DNA of 64,000 nt from Mesostigma viride. Taxonomy: Eukaryota > Streptophyta > Mesostigmatophyceae > Mesostigmatales > Mesostigmataceae. Position 1 is the first letter of the stretch, and each line of letters opens with the position of its first letter. A program made the position numbers and the translations under genes. This document shows, piece by piece, positions 46,381-57,770 of the stretch. The DNA is taken from contig RPFO01000359.1 of NCBI GenBank assembly GCA_009746045.1, positions 1,434,649 to 1,498,648 on the forward strand, read 5' to 3'. The notes under the pieces are model-generated. The model was not told the DNA's origin. It worked only from the letters and a program-made list of their open reading frames with translations, and made no database searches.

Positions 46381-46726
46381 TGCCCGTTTTGCTCGGAGCT
46401 TCACTGCAGAGCTGGTAAATTCTCTCAAAAAGAATTATAAATGAATACGTTTATGTTGTTTCACTACTCTAATATGCATGTGCAGATGTGAAGCCATGCC
46501 TAATCAGGAGGTAGTCATTTTGCTATATTTGTCAAAGAGACAACCCAAATCGATGAAACCACTCTTTACCGGAGCTACAGTGGTACCAACGATTCTGAAT
46601 TTTGTGCAGCCATGGAGAATGTGCATGCCTTTGGCACTGGTGCCGGGGGGCCGGTGCGTGTGCCTCTGTACGTACATGCAGCCTGCTGCCAGACCGCCTT
46701 GTACATATCCTGCAATATTTCAATTG

Positions 46727-46752
46727 GAGACAACCAGCGCAGGCCAGAAATT
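46727..46752 (-). mobile_element. Short terminal fragment of the GAGACAACC retroposon
   Basis: Only GAGACAACCAGCGCAGGCCA plus GAAAT is present. Similar stubs occur at 23176-23196, 30331-30357 and 61346-61372. Confidence 0.65.
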
Positions 46753-47361
46753 AATCCTGCAATATTTCCTCCACACTGGCCAATATCCCTGCATGTCTGC
46801 GTCTAGTTGCTCATGAAAGGTGCGTGGGCCCTGTGATCGACTGGCACTGGCATGACGTTCTCCATGCGCATGCAGGGTTTACTCATGTTCAGGGCTTCCT
46901 GGGATCCTGGTTGCCGGTGTCAGGATGTTAACGGGCCAGCTAGCGTTCTCCCAGCAGTCCAGACACCGGCTTCTTGTCAACCATGTGCACTTCTAATTAT
47001 AAATGCATGTGAGATGTAACTATTCCTGGGACGCACCGCATTCGCACGGACTAGAATGGTTGTCTGAGAGAAATGGCGCGAAGAGCGTGCAAGAAAGCCA
47101 TGTACGCTGCTGTCTAGGAGTGCCAGCATGAATGGAGGACGTGTACAACAAAAACGAGGAGGTGGCTGGGAGGAGGATTGATGCACAGGCCGGTCAAGCA
47201 AGAGATGCAGCGCGATTGCATCACCATCTATGGCGTGACAGGCAAAGCGACTAAGGATCGATGCTTGCCATGTGTCCTAGGTGCATGCACAAAGTGCATC
47301 TCTGCCAGCAAACGAGGATGCACCATTGCTAAACTAATTAACAAATGGAGGCCTCAGTGTA

Positions 47362-47441
47362 TTCTGATCAGGCACTCCGCAAAGGTGAAAACCATTTGCG
47401 TTCAGTGCCGGGCCGCGGAAAACGCGGAAAAACGCGATCTG
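47362..47441 (-). mobile_element. Truncated tRNA-like SINE with perfect 19-bp target-site duplication
   Basis: This 80-bp insertion begins TTCTGATCAGGCACTCCGCA and ends ACGCGATCTG. It is flanked by AAATGGAGGCCTCAGTGTA at 47343-47361 and 47442-47460. It matches the distal end of 20461-20730. Truncation of one end plus a long duplication indicates target-primed reverse transcription. Confidence 0.9.
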
Positions 47442-47957
47442 AAATGGAGGCCTCAGTGTATAATCAAACAGGTTTGAGCAATTACGAAAACCTTTATTTC
47501 GTTTCCATTCCTACAAACAGAATACACCCCATCACGAGCACACTTATTGCATTGCGGCCCGTGGAGTCCACCTACGCCTTGCCGAAGCCCTGTTTACTCT
47601 CGCTGCATGCGCCAATGAGATGACTTTGCTGCCCACCACATGCTGCCAGGGAGCACACATAACATGCTCAACGCCTACAAGACGGCAACAGCCACCCGCG
47701 GCGTGCGCCCTAGCGTTTCCATCCAAAAAGACCCCCACTGGGGAGAGTCCTGGTGAGGGCACGAGCAAGCAGCCCACCTCCCTCGGATGCTTCGTGCATG
47801 GGGCAGTTTAAATATTATCCAGCGGGGATTCCGATCCACGTCCTGCCCTGCGGAAAAAGGCAGACACGACTGCCGAGTAAGAAAAGCTCCCAGAGTATTA
47901 AAAAATTCACCATCGCCGTGGCGGCTCCGCATTCGCAACGCCCACCCCCTTGGTCTC

Positions 47958-50900
47958 TTACGCCGACTTGGCCGCCTGGCGCTTGCGCAGCTCCTCCACG
48001 ATGGACAGCTTGATGCCCTTGCCCTTGGGCAGGGTGACCCAGGACTTGGCACCCTTGCCGATGACAAAGATGTTGGACGCGCGCGTGGCGAACGTGTGGC
48101 CCACGGCATCCTTGACGTGCACGATATCAAACCCTCCCTTGTGCTTCTCCTTGTGGGAGATGACGCCCACACGCCCGGCGTTGCGCCCGCCCACGACGGT
48201 GACCGTGTTGCCCAGGTCGAACTTGACGAAGTCCTCGATCTTGTTCTCGGCGATGTTGAGCTTGACCGTGTCGCCGACCTTGATGAGCGGGTCAGGGAAG
48301 CGCACGGTGCGGCCATCGTGGAGGGTCACGTAGGGAACGCCGCGGTCGCCCACCGCCATCGCCTTGACCTTGCACAGCTTGAACTGGGGAATGGAAGCGA
48401 GTGGTCAAAGGAAGGGCCAAACAGGTGCACCCACGTGCATGGTATGTACGTCTGTCAGTACTCAAGAGAACGCGTACGTTGATAAAAAGAATGGGCAGGC
48501 GCACAAGCAGACGAAAGGATGACCAGGAGGAACAGCGGCGTTAGGAAGCGCACACGGCACAGCTTGGGGAGAGCGTCGGTGGTCATCCGCAACCTCCCCA
48601 TTCCCCGAGACCCAAACAGCGCAAACAGGATCCTCGAGCGAACGGGGACACGTCCTCTTAGTGTCATCTCCAGGTTCCCCGAGACCAGGGCGGGAACACG
48701 GACAGGGGATGCAAACCTGACGGGGATGCAAACCATGGGTACCGGGAGAAACAGTCCCGACATGCTCACACTGGCACCATGAAGCAAGTACCCCGAAAGA
48801 ACCGATTGCAAAGACGCCAGCAAAGATCGTCACACACGTCCAAGAATCCCCCCCCCCCCCCCCCCTTCCCAACACTGTTACTGACATGATTCCCCCCATA
48901 TAGTTACTGACATCATTTCCACCTGCGTTCGCACAAAGCAAAACACCCTTGCTAGAGACTTCCACACACAAAAAGGCAGCCAGTAAAACCTTCGCCCGGC
49001 AGCTTACAGTGGGCGGCAGTACACACACAGGGGGCGTGCAGGGCTAGATAACGCCGCTGAGGCCCGTTTTCTCCCGTGCAGTGCCAAACTGTCCACGTGG
49101 GGGTCACTCCCTACCGTTCGGATGCCCTCCCCACAATCCGTACCATACCCATATATGCATCCACGAGCCATTGAAACCACCGTAGATACAACACAGAGAA
49201 GCCCACCCATCAACCCAACCATACATCACCCACGCACCCCGACTTCCCCCCCACCCACCCACCCCCACACACAAAAAGGCCACAGGGACGGTGATCACAC
49301 TACATATGATATTCTATATTTTATGTTAAACCTGACCTTCACAAAGACCGATCAACCTCCTTACGCGTGGTGTACCGATAGAAGACCGATCCACCCACAT
49401 CCCGGCCATGCAGGTGCCAGTGTTGCAATCACAATGTGAACTGACCCCTGACATCGAACCATCTGCACAAGGAGATCTAAACCACCTCTGTTGACCATAA
49501 TGAGCGGGCCCCTGGAGTCCCCACAGATGCTGCACCCTGGGGTGTGCTCATCCAAATGCCCCTATGGGGAAAAGGCGTCCAATCAGGTTGGCTGCCAGGC
49601 GCTGACAATAACCAAGCCGTGTCACCGAAAGAGACAGGCTGTACCTCGGCACAAACAGGGATACAATGAACCGCCGGAGGAATGTGATACACCCGAGGCC
49701 TAGAGCGGGGCAATGACTGCCTGCCTACATGCAAGTGTGAGCACATGGCTGTCTTTGTGTGAAGGTGTCACTGCATGCATCAGCGGGGCTTGTAGTCTTC
49801 TCGTTGGCAGTCATGGAAGGCGAATGAAACTCCTAACCCACAACTGAATCGATGGCTGGAGAGCACATCTTTCAGTCTGTTCTCAGCACTCACTGCTACT
49901 CACACGACCGCTCCCACAGTCATCGCCATGCCACCCTCCCGCCACCCTACCAGCAAAGTAGCCCCCACCACCATCCAACCACACAAAAGCCCCCACGCGA
50001 ACGCTTCCGCTGAAGCATCAATATCTCAACGGACCAGAAAGCGGACCGATGACAAGGTGGTCGCCATGCCAAGCCACAAATTGCAGCCTGTTTGCAGGAT
50101 CACGTCACGGCGGTACTGCCAACAGCAGCTCCGGGCTGAGATCTGTTCGGATCTCTCATGCTCTACTCATCGCTTTTTTACAACCCGTGAAACCATCGCG
50201 ATCACCACTCCTCTGCGGGTAAGCAAACCCCTTGGCTTGGTTCATTGGCTCAGAAATCCCCAGATGCCCTTCTATAAAGGGGGCAGGGACAAACTTGCCC
50301 CCCCTTGACATCCTGGAAGCCTACGTCATGCAAGGGCCATGGCCCACAGCCCTTCTAGAACCCTTACGTCATAAGTATCCATCCTGAACCCCGACACTTT
50401 CGCCATCCAATGCCCATAGCCCACAGTTGCACAGGCCAGCTGGCTTCCCAGTGGCCGCCTCCCAAGGCGATCCCTGAGTGCCCAAAGTGTCACGTCCCGC
50501 AAGGTGACCCATGCTGGCTGGCATGGGGGACTGCCGTTGGATACCAGACACTTTGACATAAGAGTAAAAGCCAAGTGCCCGAAGTGGCCAGGTCTGGCTA
50601 TTCTATGCCACCATGGTGACGCATACCGGCAAAAAATGGGAATTCGCAGTGGCCTCATCTAACACCTTTGCGGGGCAAACTTATATTCACCTTGGCCTCG
50701 TCCGCCTTGATGGGCAGGACGACAAAGCGGCCCTTGTAGTCGTACAGGAGGCGGAAGTACTCATCAGTCTTGGTGATGTGCACAACATCTGACAGGGGAG
50801 GGGACCAGGATTGGGAAAAGGAGGGGGGGGGGGGGGAGGAGAACAGCAAAAGCGGGGGGGAGGGGAGCCAGTAACAGCAAACCAGGACCACGAGTCACGG

Positions 50901-51805
50901 GAGGGTCAGTATAAGCCAAAAGCAGGGGGAGGGGGGGCGGGGGGGGGGGGGCAGGGAGGGAAGTGATCGACCAAAAGCACGGACAACAACTTCATATTAT
51001 GCCGTGAGTCGTGTGGCATGAGACAAGCTCATAATTATAACGAGTGTGACAGGATGGTGGAGCCGTGTGGCATATGCACTAGTGCAGCATGTCACAAAAT
51101 AATCTTACAGTGGCCACATTGAGATAAAGACAGCACCCGAGGGGCTTCGAATGATACGCGGCGCGAGATATGAACTTACCCATGAACCCAGCAGGGTAGG
51201 TGGTCTCCGTGCGGACCTTGCCGTCGACCATCACCAGGCGCTGCATGAGAATGGAGGTGACCTCCTTGCCGGTGAGGGCATACTTGAGCCGGTTCCTCAG
51301 GATGAGGAGAAGCGGCAAGCACTCACGCTGCTTGTGTGGGCCGGGAGCAGGCTTCGGGGCCTGCGTAATGGAGAACCACGATCGCCATAGACATAATATA
51401 TGGTTATAAACGGATGGTATATAGTGATATCATGCCACCGGGGCCTAGGAAGGAAATATTATCGCCCGTACGCAACTACCCATGCTGGCGGCGTGCCAAT
51501 TTGATTACGGCGGGGAATGGAGAGGGTTGTTACTTACGAAGATTCCCCCGAGCTTGTCAAGCATCCAATGGCTTGGGGCATTCAGCCGCTTCATATGCTT
51601 CTTTGGACCGCGCACCTGAACGTCAAAACCGTGCAATCATAACAAGTGGTATATTTTCAGCTTTCCTCGAAGTCATCATATAAATCCTGTCCGTTCCCGG
51701 GCCAAAAAATATTCGGAGCGCTGCAATTGTCGAACCGGCATCCGCTAGCATTTCCTCGTCACATTTCCAACGGCATTTCCCTTTAAAACTACGACTGCTT
51801 ACCAT
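47958..51805 (-). CDS. RPS4: 40S ribosomal protein S4 (eS4), 5 exons, complete
   Basis: This is a small-subunit ribosomal protein of 261 residues (human S4X has 263). Exons on the minus strand are 51805-51803, 51615-51538, 51360-51180, 50788-50691 and 48383-47958, all AG/GT bounded and in phase. Exon 1 holds only the start codon, with donor GTAAGC directly after ATG. The protein begins [20 protein letters not shown], continues [19 protein letters not shown] (S4 RNA-binding domain) and [13 protein letters not shown], and ends with the KOW-type segment [39 protein letters not shown] and a basic tail. The donor after exon 4 is the weaker GTGAAT. Intron 4 (2.3 kb) carries a degenerate copy of the head of exon 5. 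The gene diverges from the BAG gene, with about 1.05 kb between starts. Confidence 0.96.
48551..48576 (-). repeat. Upstream copy of the head of RPS4 exon 5
   Basis: In the sense of RPS4 the copy reads CTCCCCAAGCTGTGCCGTGT, encoding PKLCRVR. The true exon head after CCCCAG reads TTCAAGCTGTGCAAGGTC, encoding FKLCKVK. The match is eleven consecutive bases plus flanks. Confidence 0.6.
48600..50680. other. RPS4 intron 4 remainder
   Basis: This stretch holds a poly-C run at 48848-48866 and loosely repeated phrases around 50330-50580 (for example ATCCAATGCCCATAGCCCAC). I see no second gene. Confidence 0.5.
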
Positions 51806-52854
51806 CTTGACTAGTCAACTGCAGAGGCCAACAAGGGCAGCTTTGCAGTTGGGAACGTCGAAAGAGGGCATGCACAGCTGCGTGCGATGGAGAAAAGCAG
51901 CTCGCCGCCTCCTCCCAGGCTGCAAGCTCCGGCGCGGGGCGCGGGGCGCGGGTTCCCCTGCTTCGAGCAAGCCATGCACGGCGGTGTTCATTATGTCACA
52001 AGGCGTGGCGCGGGAACGCCAGTATACTGGGCCAAACACATTTTTGTACGGCAGGGTACCCGACAAGGTAAATTTCAGATACGGTAATGTTTGAATGCGT
52101 ACGCCAGCGTAAACTTTCGAAGTGCAAGTTCCGGGTGTCGTGCGGGATGGCAGCTTTAGTGTGTCGTCGAGCGGCTGCGGAGATCGGCGCAGTGCATGGG
52201 AATTGGGAGCTGTCTTGACTCTGAGATGATTGTGACGCTACTGACACATCACACATGTCACTGCGCCAAGGACCGCGTTGGCGCGTTCACGCTTGTCATC
52301 GCACTGATCGCAGGGACCTGCCGTCTGCCGACTGCTGAGTGCAGCCGAGGAGCTGCAGAATGTGCCAGGGTATGGAATTAGTTTCCTCACAGCACTTCTT
52401 TCTGTGGCCGTCAGCTTTATTAATTTCAGTAGAACATGACGAAATCACCGCGAATTGGAAAATTGCGTTGCATGGCCTTCTGATAATTGAGGGCAGAATT
52501 GGAGGAAGAGAGCAAATCGTTGTTGCCAAACCAGAAATCATAGGAAAATTATCGCTTCTGTTTCTGCTACGTCGCGTTAACCTGGATTGGCGACGCAACT
52601 GTGCATCATCTGTGGCGAAGGGCGGCTTGATAGAATCCGTCCCTCCCAACGTTGATAGCCCGTCACACAAGCATTCGTGATCATAATGCAGTATTATAGA
52701 AGAATTTGGACCTTTACTTTTTAGCTGAAGTACGCCCAGCTTACTTATGTGGACGCCGAAGTTTCTCAGCAGAGATGACATGACCCGCGACCCTCCCATT
52801 TTGTTGTACATAACGGCCTGCTAATTCTGCTGGATTTACCAATCGCGTCCCGCT
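51806..52854. promoter_or_regulatory. Shared intergenic region of the RPS4/BAG head-to-head pair
   Basis: This 1.05-kb stretch between the RPS4 start (minus) and the BAG-gene start (plus) must hold both promoters. It contains no tandem array and no retroelement that I recognise. A G+C-rich patch lies close to RPS4 at about 51930-51960. Reading frames here look like noise. I see no named element. Confidence 0.45.
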
Positions 52855-55800
52855 ATGGACGAAGGCACCGTCAACCCCTCAGCCACAAAGACCCTGGGCG
52901 ACCCGGCGACTCCCAAGCTTGTGGGGACAGGCGTTATGGCACTCGCGGCGGCTGCGCTTGTCGGGATCTCGGTCTACCAATGGCACGGGCGACGGCCTGG
53001 TAAGCGGTCCCCGGCGGGCTCTCGACCTGCCTGCGTCACGACTGCTTTTGCATATGGCTCACGTCGGCAGTGTGGCTGTCCGGTTGTGGAGTGCGTGCAT
53101 ACAGGTCTGCACGCGCTTGTTTGCCCGTGGCTGTGCACTTCGAGGTCATTGGCTGCCTATGACCTCCCACCTGCATGCTTTCCACCTCTATATCTGCATG
53201 CGTTGCACCTCTATACCTGCATGCTTATCGAACGCGGCTTTCCTGTGGTGAGGACAATAGTGCACGTCACCCGGTTGACATGTTCTAGATTCTGGGAATC
53301 CAACGTAGCCCTGCTGGGGGTTAGCCTGTGCAGAGCTTAGTTGTAGCTTCCTGCATAGGCTGTGACATTCATTTGTTCAGTACTTGTTCATCGATATTAG
53401 GACCAAACGCCTTGCTCCTAGTTTGCGCTGTGGTGACTGTGGCTATATCCTAATTAATTGATGTTGAGACCAGCTGCCAAGTGCACCATAATCTTACATC
53501 TCCTATTTCCAACTAATCCTACATCTCCCATTTCCAACTAGCCAAGCTATGATCCTACATGATAGATAGCCGCGAGAAGCTAGATGCCTGATAGGTTTCC
53601 AATTGAGGCTTATTATTAGATCAGATACTACTACAAGATTATGTTACAATATACTACTACAAGATACTACTACAAGATACTACTACAAGATTATGTTACA
53701 AGATACTGCTAACGGATGGGTGGCTCATCATCCGGCCTGAGGCTTATTATTAGATCAGATACTACTACAAGATTGTGTTACAAGATACTGCTAACGGATG
53801 GGTGCCTCGTCGTCCGCCCACAACCCTGTTGGCTGTTTCCAAGCAACTGCCCTGTTTCAAAGCAACTGGAACTGACTTGGACTTAATAGAACGTGATGCA
53901 GCATCGTTTGCTCGATCGAATGCCATGAGCAGTGGACGATGGCACTGGCATGACTTTATTCATGACCACATGCGTCCATAGGGAGGTCCGGAAGACAATT
54001 CGCGTGACGACATGCCGTACGCCGATGAACATGACCATGACTATGGCATGAGGCAATGGCTATTTTTGGTACAATAACATGCGTCCCCATAATAATGGCT
54101 ACTGGCTAATTTGGTAATCTCCCATGCCGCGCAAAGGGAAGGGAGGGTGGTCCATACTGGTCCCCTTGTGTGCACCGTTACAACAAACGGTTGCGTGTGG
54201 TTCCCGTCCCCTGTCTGTCGGTGTGTTACTAATCTTAATCTCACCTGTGTCAGTTTCAACCTTTGGTCTCCCCATCACGTCCGCTGGTGGGATGTACGTG
54301 GGATATATGGCCGATCGGGCGCATCGTGTAGGAGGCCGGCGGCTCGGCGGCCGTCCCCTTCCACTAATTAGGAACATGAAATGCCCCCCTTCCACTAATT
54401 AGGAACATGAAATGCCCCCCCTTCCACTAATTAGGAACATGAAATGCCCCCCATTCTGGTCCCCTTCCACTAATTAGGAACATGATATGCCCCCCTTCCA
54501 CTAATTATGAACATGATATGCCCCCCTTCCACTAATTAGGAACATGAAATGCCCCCCATTCTGGTCCCCTTCCACTAATTATGGACATGAAATGCCCCCA
54601 TTCTGGTCCCCTTCCACTAATTATGAACATGATATGCCCCCCATTCTGGTCCCCTTCCACTAATTATGAACATGAAATGCCCCCCCTTCCACTAATTAGG
54701 AACATGAAATGCCCCCCCTTCCACTAATGATGAACATGAAATGCCCCCCATTCTGGTCCCCTTCCACTAATTATGAACATGATATGCCCCCCTTCCACTA
54801 ATTATGAACATGATATGCCCCCCTTCCACTAATTAGGAACATGAAATGCCCCCATTCTGGTCCCCTTCCACTAATTATGGACATGAAATGCCCCCCATTC
54901 TGATCCCCTTCCACTAATTATGAACATGATATGCCCCCCATTCTGGTCCCCTTCCACTAATTATGAACATGATATGCCCCCCATTCTGGTCCCCTTCCAC
55001 TAATTATGAACATGAAATGCCCCCCCTTCCACTAATTAGGAACATGAAATGCCCCCCATTCTGGTCCCCTTCCACTAATTAGGAACATGATATGCCCCCC
55101 ATTCCGGTCCCCTTCCACTAATTATGAACATGTAATGCCCCCCATTCTGGTCCCCTAAATGTATCCTTGCACACAACGCATCAACACAGGGGGGAGGCGG
55201 CTCGGCAGCGGCCCCAGCAGCAACGGAGGCGCCCACGCTTCGGCCTCCTCCAGGGCGCGCGGGGCCGCCCATGGGGCCCCTCCACGATCGACATCCGCCT
55301 CCTCGTCGTCCTCATCGCGGGGCCATCAAGGCCAGGACAAGTCAGCCCCATCTCAGACCCATGGAGCGCAGCATGTACACGCCGGGGAGACGCAGGAGGA
55401 TGCCTTCCGGAGGAAGCGGCGGGAGGCGGCGGCGGCGGCGGCCGAGGCGCGGATGGGGGTCAATGGGGGTGGGAGTGGGGGCGGCGGTGGGGGCGTGGGC
55501 CAATCCAGCAGTCAGCTCACGCCGCTGGGGCGGTTGCTCAGGCTTGTGCGCGAGGTGAGGCTAGTTTGCGTGGGGGGGCTTGGGGGAGTGCAGGGGTGTG
55601 GGGGGCGGGGGGAGGGGAGGGGGAGGGAGCAGATGCACGTAAGCAAGCTCGTGCGCCAGGTGAGCGCAATTAACTTTGCTAGGCCGCCTAAACGGGTTGG
55701 GTTCCAAGTTTCAAGGTCATTTGCATGGGTTTGCATGGGAGTGCCTGTGTGCGGGTGTGTGTGGGTTTGGGGTTTGGGGGGCGGAGTGGGTGGAGTGCCT

Positions 55801-57738
55801 GTGTGTAAGCGTGCTTTACCGGCTATTTTGTTTTCTGTGCTTACCTTGGTCTGCTTAGCCTGGCGTGTTACTTGCTGTCTTCTGCCACGTGAAGCTGGTG
55901 GATGCCATCGAAGGTTGAGTAGTGTTTCGCATGCTTTATCGATGTTGAATAGTGTTTTGCACGTTGAGTAATGAATAGTGCTTCACAGGCTGTATCGATG
56001 TTGAATAGTGTTTTGCACGTTGAGTAATGAATAGTGCTTCACAGGCTGTATCGATGTTGAAGTCGTTGAACGTTGTACTGCTCTTCTGCATGTAATCTGC
56101 TCGGCAGGTGGACACGATAGAGAGAGAGGCGACGCTCTTCCTCGAGTCCAGCGGCTACGACGCACGGTCAGCCTCGCGAGATGCGGTGGGTGATGGTGGC
56201 TCACGATATGTCTCATGAGGGTCTTTATGCTTGCAACGTACGTACGGTGGGTTTTCATGCCCCGGCCCCCATAACATACGGATGACACTCATGACAGCCT
56301 TTGGTTAACTATTTGCTGCCTGCCTCAACTATGTAATGCCACCGAAATCTAGGATTGATCTTCATTCCTGTTTCCGCCTAGTGCCCTTCTGCCACCCATC
56401 CATGAAAGTAGTACGTCGTCTGTTAGTCCATGTAGTCCCCCATCGAGGAGCGATTGCATCACAACAAGCAGAGGAGAGCTTGTGCCTCGCATCGAGAACT
56501 TCTGGGAGTTGAAGGCACATTGACTGCGTCACGTCTTGGAGTGAGTACGTGCGGAAAAGGCAGATGGTTTGTTACGTGCGGAAGAGTGTTCGTTAAAGAT
56601 CCGACTAGCGGCCGTGGGTGCACCTGCGTGTGGGCTCTTGGGGGAAGCTCGTCTTTAGAGGTTAGTTAGAGAGGCTCCCCATCAGACAGAGCCCAAGGGG
56701 CTGCCTTGCGAAGCCGTAGGCTTCGTTTACAATGGGATGGAAGCGCTCACACCGCCCACACCGCCCACACCGCCCCTGCCGCCTACCAACTTCTCCACCC
56801 ATTCCCACCTCTCAACCTCGTTTTCCTGCCCCCCCCCCCTCCCCGCCGCTCACCCCAACATGCCTTTCCCCCCTTTTGCCCTGGGTTTCCCCCCCTCCTC
56901 TCTTCCCCCCCCGACCGTTTTTTGGGCCCCACTTGCTCCGCAATAGGCGCGCCTTTCTCCTTAAACCATGGGCACTTGCCCCTCACCCTTTGCCCTTTGC
57001 GCCGTCTTCATTACTTCTCGTTTGCATAGTCGTCTCCATATCAACATGATCAATCTGCCTCCCTCCCTCACTCCCTCCCTCACTCACTCACTCCCTCCCT
57101 CCCTCCCTCACTCACTCACTCACTCACTCACTCACTCACTCACTCACTCACTCACTCACTCACTCACTCACTCACTCACTCACTCACTCACTCACTCACT
57201 CACTCACTCACTCACTCACTCACTCACTCACTCACTCACTCACTCACTCACTCACTCACTCACTCACTCACTCACTCACTCACTCACTCACTCACTCACT
57301 CACTCACTCACTCACTCACTCACTCACGCACTCACTCACGCACTCACTCACTCACTCACTCACTCACTCACTCACTCACTCACTCACTCACTCACTCACT
57401 CACTCACTCACTCACTCACTCACTCACTCACTCACTCACTCACTCACTCACTCACTCACTCACTCACTCACTCACTCACTCACTCACTCACTCACTCACG
57501 CACGCACTCACTCACTCACTCACTCACTCACTCACTCACTCACTCACTCACTCACTCACTCACTCACTCACTCACTCACTCACTCACTCACTCACTCACT
57601 CACTCACTCACTCACTCACTCACTCACTCACTCACTCACTCACTCACTCACTCACTCACTCACTCACTCACTCACTCACTCACTCACTCACTCACTCACT
57701 CACTCACTCACTCACTCACTCACTCACTCACTCACTCA

Positions 57739-57770
<32 letters not shown>

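Noticed and set aside
51430-51450. Echo of RPS4 exon 3 head (CTAG then GCCCCGG)
   Set aside because: Only about eight bases match, which is expected by chance in this composition.
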